DNA of 64,000 bases from Polaromonas sp. C04 (GTDB lineage: Bacteria; Pseudomonadota; Gammaproteobacteria; Burkholderiales; Burkholderiaceae_C), in NCBI RefSeq assembly GCF_002002705.1, contig NZ_MUNS01000027.1:1-64000 (forward strand), given 5' to 3'. Of the stretch, positions 45,725 to 54,368 are shown piece after piece. The notes below the pieces were generated by a model, which did not search any database, had not been told where the DNA came from, and was given only the letters and a program-made list of their open reading frames with translations. Within the stretch, counting starts at the first letter, position 1. Each line of letters opens with the position of its first letter. The position numbers and the translations under genes are program-made.

Positions 45725-46555
45725 ATGCTGGAAACGCGCGGGCTCACCATTCGTTTTGGTGGCCACGTCGCGGTCAACGATGTCACGTGCAGCTTTGCAC
45801 CGGGCACGCTGACCGCCATCGTCGGCCCCAACGGCGCTGGCAAGACTACCTATTTCAACCTGATCTCGGGCCAGCTCAAGGCGACCAGTGGCGCGGTGCT
45901 GCTCGATGGGCAGGACCTGTCAGGCATGAACGCCTCGGCGCGCACGCGGGCCGGGCTGGGCCGTGCGTTCCAGCTGACCAACCTGTTTCCGAACCTGACC
46001 GTGCTGGAGAATGTGCGGCTCGCCGTGCAGGCCACGCGCGCGGGTCCGCATCATCACGGACTGAACCTGTGGAGCATCTGGAGCGACCACAAGGCGCTGA
46101 CCCGACGCGCCGAGGAAGTGCTGGAGGCGGTCGCCATGAGCGACAAGGAGCATATGCCGGTGGCCGGCCTGCCGCATGGCGACCAGCGCAAGCTGGAAGT
46201 GGCCTTGCTGATGGCGCTGGAGTCCAGCGTGTTCATGTTCGACGAGCCCACGGCCGGCATGAGCGCCGATGAGGCGCCGGTGATCCTGAACCTGATTCGC
46301 CAGCTGCGGCTCGACAAGAGCAAGACGATCCTGCTGGTGGAGCACAAGATGGACGTGGTGCGCGAACTCGCCGACCGCATCATCGTGCTGCACAACGGCA
46401 CGCTGGTGGCCGATGGCGAACCGGCTGAAGTGATAGCTTCACCGATCGTTCAGGAAGCTTACTTGGGGGTTAACCCCCAAGGCGCTTCCGCGCAAGATGT
46501 GGCTCCCCCCCAACCCGGCCTTCCGCCTCAAGGGGGAAGGATATCTGCACCATGA
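45725..46555 (+). CDS. livG: Branched-chain-type ABC transporter ATPase (LivG type) with repeat-derived tail
   Basis: 276 residues. Walker A GPNGAGKTTYFN, signature LPHGDQRKLEVA (unlike the usual LSGGQ, as is common in LivG) and Walker B VFMFDEPTAGMS. The family end EAYLG is reached near residue 247; the remaining 28 residues are Pro/Gln/Gly-rich and encoded by a palindrome (46462-46481) and a C/G-rich repeat. The stop overlaps livF as ATGA. It energises import with LivF, LivH and LivM. Confidence 0.93.
   Translation: MLETRGLTIRFGGHVAVNDVTCSFAPGTLTAIVGPNGAGKTTYFNLISGQLKATSGAVLLDGQDLSGMNASARTRAGLGRAFQLTNLFPNLTVLENVRLAVQATRAGPHHHGLNLWSIWSDHKALTRRAEEVLEAVAMSDKEHMPVAGLPHGDQRKLEVALLMALESSVFMFDEPTAGMSADEAPVILNLIRQLRLDKSKTILLVEHKMDVVRELADRIIVLHNGTLVADGEPAEVIASPIVQEAYLGVNPQGASAQDVAPPQPGLPPQGGRISAP
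46462..46481. repeat. Perfect 20-bp palindrome at the 3' end of livG
   Basis: CTTGGGGGTT joined to AACCCCCAAG without a spacer. It is followed by CTCCCCCC and CAAGGGGGAAGG arms up to 46542. It lies in the tail extension of LivG, just before livF, and could form an mRNA hairpin inside the operon. Confidence 0.7.
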
Positions 46556-47277
46556 GCGCGAATCTTTTGACCCTCGCGGGCGTGCACACCCATATCGGCG
46601 CGTACCATATCCTGCACGGCGTGGACCTGGTGGTGCCGCGCGGCCAGCTGACCATGCTGCTGGGGCGCAACGGCGCCGGCAAGAGCACCACGCTGCGTAC
46701 CATCATGGGTTTGTGGCAGGCATCGCAGGGGCGCATCACCTTTGCCGGGCGCGACATCACCACGCTGGCGACGCCGCAGATTGCCGCGCTCAATATTGCG
46801 TATGTGCCCGAGACCATGGGCATTTTTTCCGATCTCACGGTGAAGGAAAACATGCTGCTGGCGGCGCGCAGCGCCAAACGGGCCAGCCAGATGGACGAGG
46901 CGCGCTTGACCTGGATTTTCTCGCTGTTTCCCGCCGTGGAAAAATTCTGGAATCACCCGGCGGGCAAGCTTTCGGGCGGGCAAAAGCAGATGCTCGCAGT
47001 GGCCCGTGCCATCGTCGAGCCGCGCGAGCTGCTGATCGTGGACGAGCCCAGCAAAGGCCTGGCGCCGGCCATCATCAACAACATGATCGATGCCTTCGCG
47101 CAGCTCAAGGCCAGTGGCGTGACCATCTTGCTGGTCGAGCAGAACATTAACTTCGCCATACGGCTGGGTGATAGCGTCGCCGTGATGGACAACGGGCGCG
47201 TGGTCCACAGCGGCACCATGCAGGCGCTGGCCGAAGACAAGGTCATGCAACGCTCCTTGCTGGGCTTGGCATTATGA
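46552..47277 (+). CDS. livF: Branched-chain-type ABC transporter ATPase (LivF type)
   Basis: 241 residues. Walker A GRNGAGKSTTLR, signature LSGGQKQMLAVAR, and Walker B LLIVDEPSKGLAP. It pairs with LivG. It overlaps livG and livH by 4 bp each. The length is normal for LivF (about 235). Confidence 0.94.
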   Translation: MSANLLTLAGVHTHIGAYHILHGVDLVVPRGQLTMLLGRNGAGKSTTLRTIMGLWQASQGRITFAGRDITTLATPQIAALNIAYVPETMGIFSDLTVKENMLLAARSAKRASQMDEARLTWIFSLFPAVEKFWNHPAGKLSGGQKQMLAVARAIVEPRELLIVDEPSKGLAPAIINNMIDAFAQLKASGVTILLVEQNINFAIRLGDSVAVMDNGRVVHSGTMQALAEDKVMQRSLLGLAL

Positions 47278-48257
47278 AAAATTTCGATTTCGACTGGAAG
47301 CCGCTCGCGCTGGTGCCGCTGCTGGCCGTGTTGATGCTGCCGCTGATCGGTTCGGGCTCGACCTGGCTCACGCTCACGGTCGCGGGGCTGGCCATGGGCA
47401 TGATCATTTTCATCATCGCCTCGGGGCTGACGCTGGTGTTCGGCCTGATGGACGTGCTCAACTTCGGGCACGGCGTGTTCATCGCGCTCGGCGCCTTTGT
47501 GGCGACCAGCGTGCTGGGCGCCATGAGCGACTGGACCGGCTCCCCCGAGCTCTGGCGCAACCTGGTGGCGGTGCTGCCCGCCATGCTGATCGCGATGGCG
47601 GTCGCGGGTGCCGTGGGGCTGGCGTTCGAGCGTTTCATCGTGCAACCCGTTTACGGCCAGCACCTCAAGCAGATCCTGATCACCATGGGCGGCATGATCA
47701 TTGGCGAGGAACTCATCAAGGTCATCTGGGGCCCTGCGCAAATTCCGCTGCCGCTGCCCGAAGCCATGCGCGGCTCGCTGCTGGTGGGCGATGCCGCCAT
47801 CGAGAAATTCCGCCTTCTGGCGGTGGTGGTGGGCGTCGCGGTGTTCGCGCTGCTGGCCTGGGTGCTCGGGCGCACCAAGGTCGGCCTGCTGGTGCGCGCC
47901 GGTGTGCAGGACCGCGAGATGGTCGAGTCGCTCGGCTATCGCATCAAGCGCCTGTTTGTCGGGGTGTTCGTGGCGGGCAGCGCGCTGGCCGGACTGGGCG
48001 GCGTCATGTGGGGCATGTACCAGCAAAGCGTGGTGCCGCAAATGGGTTCGCAGGTGAACATCCTGATTTTCATTGTCATCATCATCGGCGGCCTGGGTTC
48101 TACCGGCGGTGCGCTGATCGGCGCCTTGCTGGTCGGGCTGATGGCCAACTACACCGGCTTCCTGGTGCCGAAGGTGGCGCTGTTCTCCAACATCGCATTG
48201 ATGGTGGCTATTTTGCTGTGGCGCCCGCAGGGCGTCTATCCGGTCACCAACCGTTGA
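47274..48257 (+). CDS. livH: Branched-chain-type ABC transporter permease (LivH type)
   Basis: 327 residues, about eight membrane helices. Family stretches are GLTLVFGLMDVLNFGHG, and near the C-terminus IIIGGLGSTGGALIGALLVG. It forms half of the membrane channel. It overlaps livF by 4 bp. Confidence 0.93.
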   Translation: MKNFDFDWKPLALVPLLAVLMLPLIGSGSTWLTLTVAGLAMGMIIFIIASGLTLVFGLMDVLNFGHGVFIALGAFVATSVLGAMSDWTGSPELWRNLVAVLPAMLIAMAVAGAVGLAFERFIVQPVYGQHLKQILITMGGMIIGEELIKVIWGPAQIPLPLPEAMRGSLLVGDAAIEKFRLLAVVVGVAVFALLAWVLGRTKVGLLVRAGVQDREMVESLGYRIKRLFVGVFVAGSALAGLGGVMWGMYQQSVVPQMGSQVNILIFIVIIIGGLGSTGGALIGALLVGLMANYTGFLVPKVALFSNIALMVAILLWRPQGVYPVTNR

Positions 48258-48270
48258 CCCCGAGGCCGCC

Positions 48271-49359
48271 ATGCTGAACCGACTTCTCTCCAATGATTTC
48301 CCGCGCAGCCGCGTGCTCGCGGTGCTGCTGGTGGCGCTGCTGGTGGCGCTGGCGTTCGCACCCTTCATTTTTCCGGGTGTCAAGGCCCTCAACGTGGCCG
48401 CCAAGGTCCTGATTTTCACGGTGCTGGTCGCCAGCTTCGACCTGTTGCTGGGCTACACCGGGATTGTGAGTTTTGCCCACACCATGTTCTTCGGTATCGG
48501 TGCCTACGGCATTGCAATTTCCGCCAGCCGGCTGGGCCCGACCTGGCAGGCGCTGGCGGTCGGGCTGGTGGGCGCGCTGGCGCTGTCGTTTGTGCTGGCG
48601 CTGCTCGTGGGGCTGTTCTCACTGCGCGTGAAGGCGATATTTTTCGCCATGATCACGCTCGCCGTGGCCTCGGCCTTTTTGACGCTGGCGTCGCAGCTCT
48701 CCGCCTTCACTGGCGGCGAAGACGGCCTGACCTTCAAGCTGCCCGAGCTGCTGTCGCCGAGCTTCGAGTTCATGGAGGAGCCGTTCCTCGGGGTTTCGAT
48801 CGACGGTCGTTTGCTGAGCTACTACCTGTTGTTCGGGGTGGCCGTGGTGCTGGTGCTGGCACTGCTGCGCATCGTCAACTCGCCGTTCGGGCGCGTGCTG
48901 CAGGCGATCCGCGAGAACGAATTTCGCGCCGAGGCAATCGGCTACCGCGTGGTGGTGTACCGCACCACGTCCAGCGTCCTGTCCGCGCTGTTTGCCACGC
49001 TGGCCGGTGCCATGTTGGCCCTCTGGCTGCGCTACAACGGGCCCGATACCTCCCTGTCCTTCGAAATCATGATCGACGTGCTCTTGATCGTGGTGATTGG
49101 CGGCATGGGCACGATTTATGGCGCGCTGGTGGGCGCTGCGCTGTTTCTGGTGGCGCAGAGCTACTTGCAGGATCTGCTCAGGCTGGGCAGCGAGGCGGCC
49201 TCAAGCCTGCCCTGGTTGTCGACGCTGCTGTCGCCCGACCGCTGGCTTTTGTGGCTGGGCATCCTGTTCGTGCTGTCGATCTATTACTTCCCGGCCGGTG
49301 TGGTGGGCCGTTTGCGCGCCATGGGCCATGGTGTCGCAAAGGCGGGGATCAGGACATGA
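48271..49359 (+). CDS. livM: Branched-chain-type ABC transporter permease (LivM type)
   Basis: 362 residues with about nine to ten membrane helices. LivM motifs include LLLGYTGIVSFAHTMFFGIGAYG, RLRALRRIVNSPFGRVL-like AIRENEFRAEAIGY and VIGGMGTIYGALVGAALF. It is the second permease half. Its stop overlaps the hydrolase start (ATGA), tying the enzyme to the transporter. Confidence 0.93.
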   Translation: MLNRLLSNDFPRSRVLAVLLVALLVALAFAPFIFPGVKALNVAAKVLIFTVLVASFDLLLGYTGIVSFAHTMFFGIGAYGIAISASRLGPTWQALAVGLVGALALSFVLALLVGLFSLRVKAIFFAMITLAVASAFLTLASQLSAFTGGEDGLTFKLPELLSPSFEFMEEPFLGVSIDGRLLSYYLLFGVAVVLVLALLRIVNSPFGRVLQAIRENEFRAEAIGYRVVVYRTTSSVLSALFATLAGAMLALWLRYNGPDTSLSFEIMIDVLLIVVIGGMGTIYGALVGAALFLVAQSYLQDLLRLGSEAASSLPWLSTLLSPDRWLLWLGILFVLSIYYFPAGVVGRLRAMGHGVAKAGIRT

Positions 49360-50222
49360 CGTTTAGCTCCAATTACTTAACCTGCGCCGGGCGCGAAATC
49401 CATTACACCGAATGGGGCGCCCCGCAGGCGCCGGTCGTGATCGCCTGGCACGGACTGGCGCGTACCGGACGCGACATGGACGAGCTGGCCGCCCATCTGA
49501 GCGCCCGCTACCGCGTGATCTGCCCGGACACGATTGGCCGCGGCCTGAGCCAGTGGAGCCCCGATCCCAAGGGCGAGTACTGCCTCGCGTTCTACGCCCG
49601 CATTGCCGCCGATCTGCTGGCGCAACTCCAGATCCACCAGGCGCACTGGGTCGGCACGTCGATGGGCGGCGCCATCGGCATGGTGTGCGCGTCGGGCCTG
49701 TTCGAGCCCGCGCTCAAGGGCTGCATCAAGAGCCTGGTGCTGAACGACACGGCGCCGCAGATTGCCGACGCGGCGATTGAGCGCATCAAGTCCTACGCAG
49801 GCAGTCCGCCGGCCTTCGAAACCGTGCGCGAACTCGAAACCTTCTTCCGGCAGGTCTATAAGCCCTACGGCTGGCTCAGCGATGCGCAGTGGCGCCGGCT
49901 CACCGAAACCTCGACGCGCCGCCTGCCCGATGGCCGCGTCACGCCGCACTACGACCCCGCCATGGTGCAGCAGTTCACCCAGCACCCGAACGACTACCTG
50001 ATCTGGGGCCACTACGACGCTATCGACATCCCGGTGCTGTGCCTGCGCGGTGCGCATTCCGACCTGGTGCTGCCCGAGACGACGGCCGCGATGCTGCAGC
50101 GTGGCCCCGGGCTGCGCGGCTTGACTCAAATCGTGGAAGTGCCTGGTTGCGGCCACGCGCCCGCGCTGAATGTGCCCGACCAACTGAACCGGGTGGCAGC
50201 ATTCATCGACGCGGCACGCTGA
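49356..50222 (+). CDS. Alpha/beta hydrolase coupled to the transporter operon
   Basis: 288 residues. Oxyanion region WHGLARTGRD, nucleophile Ser102 in VGTSMGGAIG, an acidic residue in GAHSDLVLPE, and His in VPGCGHAPALN form the triad. The family includes esterases, lactonases and C-C hydrolases; the substrate is unknown. The 4-bp overlap with livM implies that it acts on the imported compound (inference). The ATG at 49356 was chosen because longer in-frame starts lie inside livM. Confidence 0.88.
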   Translation: MTFSSNYLTCAGREIHYTEWGAPQAPVVIAWHGLARTGRDMDELAAHLSARYRVICPDTIGRGLSQWSPDPKGEYCLAFYARIAADLLAQLQIHQAHWVGTSMGGAIGMVCASGLFEPALKGCIKSLVLNDTAPQIADAAIERIKSYAGSPPAFETVRELETFFRQVYKPYGWLSDAQWRRLTETSTRRLPDGRVTPHYDPAMVQQFTQHPNDYLIWGHYDAIDIPVLCLRGAHSDLVLPETTAAMLQRGPGLRGLTQIVEVPGCGHAPALNVPDQLNRVAAFIDAAR

Positions 50223-50231
50223 GCCTGGGTT

Positions 50232-50288
50232 GCTATTGATCTGGTAGCGAGATGGGCTTTGTCTGCGCCGGCTAAAGGCGTATTTCGT
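50232..50288 (+). repeat. Dispersed ~60-bp element, intergenic
   Basis: GCTATTGATCTGGTAGC (exact core), then a middle segment, CCGGCTAAAGGCG and TATTTCG. It starts 9 bp after the hydrolase stop. Confidence 0.7.
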
Positions 50289-50467
50289 GCCTGAATCGCT
50301 TGTCTTCGGAACGAAGGTGGGGTTCGACCCCGCGGCACTTGCGTCTGATCCGGAGTTTTCTTGACAATTGCTAAGGAAGCCCACTTTCCATTGAACCGGC
50401 GTTCGCCTCCCCCGTTTATATTGGCAAGAAGGCGATGGGCGCCTCCATGAACACACGGGAAATCGAT

Positions 50468-50968
50468 ATGGATAGGTTGCTATTTCACAGGTTCAGCGCT
50501 GCTTTCCTCACGACTGCATTCGCGGCTTTGCTCGCCGGCCCCGTGCTGGCACAGACGCCCGCGCATACCCATGACGCCGCAAGTCCTCACAAACTGAGCC
50601 TGGACCGGGGTCATCGATGGGCCACCGACGAGGCCTTGCGCAACGGCATGGATCGGATTCGAGGCCTGGTCGAACCGCGCTTGGGCGACACTCACGCCGG
50701 CAAGCTCAGCGCCGCGCAGTACCGCGAACTGGCGACCCAGGTCGAGGTCGAGGTTGGGAGCATCGTTGGCAATTGCAAGCTCGAACCAAAGGCCGATGCA
50801 ATGCTGCACCTGGTGATCGCCGACCTCGGCGAAGGCACCGACGCGATGGCCGGCAAGAACCCCAAGCTGAGCCCCGCGCAGGGCATGGCCAAGGTGGCCC
50901 TGGCCGTGAATGAATACGGCCGCCACTTCGACCACCCCGGGTTCAAGCCGATCCGCAACGTCCACTGA
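50468..50968 (+). CDS. DnrO-like exported protein
   Basis: 166 residues. A signal peptide (about 1-29, ending VLA-Q) is followed by a His-rich start (AHTHDAASPHK) and a helical domain (WATDEALRNGMDRIR; HAGKLSAAQYRELA; GNCKLEPKADAMLHLVIADL). From memory this pattern belongs to proteins annotated DnrO near denitrification regulators; the role is unknown. The ATG at 50468 gives a clean signal peptide; in-frame ATGs at 50435 and 50447 are less likely. It precedes an FmdE-like gene and a CRP-family gene. Confidence 0.75.
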   Translation: MDRLLFHRFSAAFLTTAFAALLAGPVLAQTPAHTHDAASPHKLSLDRGHRWATDEALRNGMDRIRGLVEPRLGDTHAGKLSAAQYRELATQVEVEVGSIVGNCKLEPKADAMLHLVIADLGEGTDAMAGKNPKLSPAQGMAKVALAVNEYGRHFDHPGFKPIRNVH

Positions 50969-50985
50969 ATCACAGAAAACAAGCC

Positions 50986-51090
50986 ATGAACTACGACATT
51001 CCTTTGCCGCTGACGCACAAACACAAAGCACTGCGGCGGCAGCGCGCGGGCGCGCAGCGGGTTGGCCTGCCATTGGCGGCGGGGTGGTGA
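50986..51090 (+). CDS. Possible 34-residue small protein or 5' remnant
   Basis: The frame begins MNYDIPLPLTHKHKALRRQR and ends at 51090, two bases before the next gene. The protein-like start may be the N-terminus of a truncated gene or a leader. There is no good ribosome site (ACAAGCC before ATG). Confidence 0.25.
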   Translation: MNYDIPLPLTHKHKALRRQRAGAQRVGLPLAAGW

Positions 51091-51092
51091 AA

Positions 51093-51707
51093 ATGAAGGC
51101 CATGCAAACACCCGCGTTCTTCGACACCGTGCCGCGCATCGTGATGCAGGACCTGCTCGCTGAGACCCTGGGCGCCGCGTCTGATGGGGTCATCGAGTAC
51201 AGCTACCTCGATGCGGTCAAACTGACCGGGCACTCTTGTCCCACGGTGGCCGGGGCCTACCTGATGACCCTCAACGCCCTGGCCCATCTGTATCCCAACG
51301 AGTTACCGCGCCGCGGCGAGTTGCGGGTCGAGCTGCGCCAGCGCATTGACGAAGGTGTTGCCGGCGTAATCGCCAGCGTGGCCGGCCTGGTCACCGGTGC
51401 CGCGAACGAAGGCGGCTTCAAGGGCCTGGGCGGCCGTTTCAGCCGGCGCGACCTGCTGCGCTTTGGTATTCCGATGCAGGGCGAGCTTCGCTTCACGCGC
51501 CTGGACACCGGGCAGGCTGTCGAGTTGGCCCACCACCCTGTCGCGGTGCCCCGGCCGCCTGCATTGACCAGCCAGCTGCAGGCAGCTTCGGACCCGGGGG
51601 CCGACGCCGCCACGCGCCAGGCTTTCGCTGCAACATGGCAAGGCTGGGTGCGCACGATCCTGCTCGACCACACAAATGACCCGGCGCTGATCACGGTCAT
51701 GGATTGA
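51093..51707 (+). CDS. FmdE-like domain protein
   Basis: 204 residues. The conserved motif TGHSCPTVAGAYLM near residue 45 matches the FmdE (formylmethanofuran dehydrogenase subunit E) family signature with its metal-binding His/Cys. No methanofuran pathway is expected here, so the family name does not give the function. It is placed between a DnrO-like gene and a CRP-type regulator, 6 bp before the latter. An ATG at 51102 is also possible. Confidence 0.7.
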   Translation: MKAMQTPAFFDTVPRIVMQDLLAETLGAASDGVIEYSYLDAVKLTGHSCPTVAGAYLMTLNALAHLYPNELPRRGELRVELRQRIDEGVAGVIASVAGLVTGAANEGGFKGLGGRFSRRDLLRFGIPMQGELRFTRLDTGQAVELAHHPVAVPRPPALTSQLQAASDPGADAATRQAFAATWQGWVRTILLDHTNDPALITVMD

Positions 51708-51713
51708 TATCGG

Positions 51714-52409
51714 ATGGCCCGCAAGGAGATCGCACCCGAAGTTCTTCTGGCGCGCTTGTCGCTCTTCAAGGAGCTGGACGCCGCAACGCTCGTTCGCTTG
51801 ACAGCGGGTATCACACGCCGGTCATTGAAGCGCGGGGAGACGCTGTTTCACAAGGGCGATCCTGTCACCGGGATGTATGTCGTCGTGTACGGTGAGGTCC
51901 GGTTGATCGCGAGTACTCCGGCGCGTGGCGAGCGCCTTTCGGGCATTGTCGGGCCAGGGCAGAGTTTCGGCGAACCCGTGATGTTTCTCGAACGGCCGAC
52001 GCTCGTTGCAGCCCAGGCAGCTACCGACGCACTGCTATTGCACTTGTCCAAAAATGCGGTGTTCGCCGAGCTTGAACGCAACCCGAAGTTCGCACGCCGC
52101 ATGATCGCCGGCCTGAGCAAGCGCATTGAAAGCCTGGTGCGTGAGCTCGACCGCCAGGCCATCGGCAGCGGCACCGAGCGCTTCATCGCCTATCTGCTGC
52201 GTCACGACGGGAGCGGGCCGGGTCCGAGCGTGATCACGCTGCCGGCCGCCAAGGGAGCCATCGCGTCGCAGTTGAATTTGACGCCCGAGCACTTCTCGCG
52301 CATCTTGCGCGAGTTGGCCGACGCCGGGCTGGTGAAGGTGAAAGGCCGCATGATCACGGTGCTGGATTTGGATCGGCTTGAACTCGCGGCACGACGGCGT
52401 AGCCGCTAG
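51714..52409 (+). CDS. CRP/FNR-family regulator, Dnr-like
   Basis: 231 residues. The effector domain (about 15-130: LFHKGDPVTGMYVVVYGEVRL, GQSFGEPVMF) and the C-terminal winged helix (IASQLNLTPEHFSRILREL) are clear. No cysteines, so no Fe-S cluster; Dnr-type proteins of this kind sense nitric oxide through heme, which is possible but unproven here. It is co-transcribed with the FmdE-like and DnrO-like genes, which it may control. Confidence 0.85.
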   Translation: MARKEIAPEVLLARLSLFKELDAATLVRLTAGITRRSLKRGETLFHKGDPVTGMYVVVYGEVRLIASTPARGERLSGIVGPGQSFGEPVMFLERPTLVAAQAATDALLLHLSKNAVFAELERNPKFARRMIAGLSKRIESLVRELDRQAIGSGTERFIAYLLRHDGSGPGPSVITLPAAKGAIASQLNLTPEHFSRILRELADAGLVKVKGRMITVLDLDRLELAARRRSR

Positions 52410-52478
52410 GACATGACGAGGAGACTACGAGCGGGGAAGCTGACCATTAAAGGTGTAGTAAACCAGGTCTGTTCCGGT

Positions 52479-53582
52479 CTACTGCCGGGCCCCCAGCGCC
52501 TGTGCCGCCGCGCGCGAATCCGCCAGTAACTGGGCGTCCGGCGCCGCCTGCGTCGGCCAGCCCGCCATATGCTGTTGCGCCACGTCGCACAGCGCGCCGA
52601 TCCACTCGGGCTGGTCGTTCAGACACGGGATGTAGTGGAACGTCTGGCCGCCGGCCAGCAGGAAGGCCTTGCGCGCCTCCTGATTGATTTCTTCCAGCGT
52701 TTCCAGGCAGTCGCTGGTGAAGCCGGGGCAAACCACGTCCACGCGCTTCGTGCCGGAGCGCGCCAGCGCCACCAGCGTCGGTTCGGTGTAGGGCTGCAAC
52801 CATTTGGCCTTGCCGAAGCGTGACTGGAAGGTGAGCGTGTACTGGTCCGCGCGCAGGCCCAGTTTTTCCGCCAGCAGCCGGCCCGTCTTGCGGCATTCGC
52901 AGTGGTACGGGTCGCCCAGCTGCAGCGTGCGCTCGGGCACACCATGAAAACTCATGACCAGCTGATCGGGCCGCCCGTGGTCCTGCCAGTGGGCCTTGAT
53001 GCGCCGCGCCAGCGCGTTGGTGTAGCCCGCGTCGTCGTGGTAATGGTTCACAAAGCGCAGCTCGGGAATGGCGCGCGTCTTTTGCGCCCACGCGTACACC
53101 GCATCGAACACGCTGGCCGTGGTGGTGCCCGAGTACTGCGGGTAGGCCGGCAGGATCAGCACGCGCGTCACGCCCTCAGCCTTCAGGGCGTCCAGTTCGG
53201 ACGCGATCGACGGCTGGCCATAACGCATGGCGTAGCGCACCGTGACGTGATGCCCGCGCTCGCCCAGCCAGCCGCGCAGCAGCGTGGCCTGCCTGGCCGT
53301 CCAGACCTTCAGGGGCGAGCCCTCCTTGCGCCATATGCTGGCGTATTTCGCCGCCGATTTTTTGGGCCGGGTGCGCAGGATGATGCCGTGCAGGATCAGC
53401 CACCAGATCGGTTTCGGAATTTCCACCACGCGGTGGTCGCTCAAAAACTCGGCCAGATAAACCCGCAGCGCCGCCGGCGTGGGAGCCTCGGGGGTGCCCA
53501 GGTTGCACAGCAGCACGGCGGTCCTGGGGGCTTGTCCATGGGTGTGCGCCGGCTCGGGCGTGAATGGGGAGGCGAAGGTCAT
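52479..53582 (-). CDS. hemH: Ferrochelatase
   Basis: 367 residues. It inserts ferrous iron into protoporphyrin IX. The start region TAVLLCNLGTPEAPT, the middle YPQYSGTTTASVFD, the metal-binding His213 in VMSFHGVPERT, and CPGFTSDCLETLEEI are all present. Only 18 bp separate its start from the divergent HAD gene, so its promoter must lie within that gene's 5' end. Confidence 0.96.
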   Translation of the reverse strand: MTFASPFTPEPAHTHGQAPRTAVLLCNLGTPEAPTPAALRVYLAEFLSDHRVVEIPKPIWWLILHGIILRTRPKKSAAKYASIWRKEGSPLKVWTARQATLLRGWLGERGHHVTVRYAMRYGQPSIASELDALKAEGVTRVLILPAYPQYSGTTTASVFDAVYAWAQKTRAIPELRFVNHYHDDAGYTNALARRIKAHWQDHGRPDQLVMSFHGVPERTLQLGDPYHCECRKTGRLLAEKLGLRADQYTLTFQSRFGKAKWLQPYTEPTLVALARSGTKRVDVVCPGFTSDCLETLEEINQEARKAFLLAGGQTFHYIPCLNDQPEWIGALCDVAQQHMAGWPTQAAPDAQLLADSRAAAQALGARQ

Positions 53583-53600
53583 GCGGTATTCTCCCGCACT

Positions 53601-54314
53601 ATGCTGGACATCCGGAAAATCAAGGCCATCTCGCTGGATCTGGACGACACCCTGTGGCCGGTCTGGCCTACCATCGCGCGGGCCGAACAAGTGCTGCACG
53701 ACTGGCTGGGGGAGCACGCGCCGAAGACGGCCGAGCTGTTTGCGAGTCCGCTGGCGCTGCGCGAGATCCGCGAAAGCATGACGGCGCAGCGCCCCGATCT
53801 GCAGCATGACCTGAGCGCCTTGCGCCGCGAATCCATCCGGCTCGCCCTGAACCGCGCGGGCGATGCCCCGGCGCTGGCCGACGCTGCGTTCGAGGTCTTT
53901 TTCGCCGAACGCCAGCGGGTCGATTTCTACGATGACGCGCTCGCGGCGCTGACGTTTCTCGGCAGCCGCTTTCCGCTGGTAGCGCTGTCCAATGGCAACG
54001 CCGACGTGCAGCGGGTGGGCATTGGGCAGCACTTTCGCGCGACCCTCAGCGCACGCGAGTTCGGCGTGGGCAAGCCCGACCCCCGCATCTTCCACGCGGC
54101 CGCCCGCGCTGTTCAGGTGCGGCCTGAAGACGTGCTGCACATAGGCGACGACGCGACGCTCGATGCGCTGGGCGCGATCAACGCGGGCCTGCAGGCGGTC
54201 TGGATCAACCGGGCGGGCCACGCGTGGCCGCACGACGGAGAGCCGCCACTGACGCTGGCCAGCTTGAGTCCGCTGTGCGCGCTGTTGTCAAGCGGCGCCG
54301 GATCACGTGGTTGA
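53601..54314 (+). CDS. HAD-superfamily hydrolase
   Basis: 237 residues. Motif I DLDDTLW (nucleophile Asp13, Asp15), motif II LVALSNGN, motif III Lys in GVGKPDPRIF and motif IV HIGDDATLDALGA are intact. It is a probable phosphatase of the YjjG/HAD-IA type with unknown substrate. It is divergent from hemH with an 18-bp gap. Confidence 0.88.
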   Translation: MLDIRKIKAISLDLDDTLWPVWPTIARAEQVLHDWLGEHAPKTAELFASPLALREIRESMTAQRPDLQHDLSALRRESIRLALNRAGDAPALADAAFEVFFAERQRVDFYDDALAALTFLGSRFPLVALSNGNADVQRVGIGQHFRATLSAREFGVGKPDPRIFHAAARAVQVRPEDVLHIGDDATLDALGAINAGLQAVWINRAGHAWPHDGEPPLTLASLSPLCALLSSGAGSRG

Positions 54315-54340
54315 TGCTCTGATTGCTCACGACACGAATC

Positions 54341-54368
54341 GTTCGGGCTGAGCCCGTCGAAGCCCTTC
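54341..54368 (+). repeat. Short dispersed repeat, GGGCTGAGC..GTCGAAGCCC type, copy 2
   Basis: GTTCGGGCTGAGCCCGTCGA followed by AGCCCTTC, in the gap between the convergent HAD and hpnE genes. Matches 22603-22632 at nearly all positions. Possible bidirectional transcript-end hairpin. Confidence 0.5.

Noticed and set aside
46425-46462. GTGATAGC stretch in livG resembling the dispersed element
   Set aside because: It encodes the conserved LivG end EVIASPIVQEAYLG, so ordinary conservation explains it.
50319-50331. GGGGT-TCG-ACCCC, resembling a tRNA T arm
   Set aside because: No acceptor, D or anticodon arms can be built around it; it is probably a simple hairpin.
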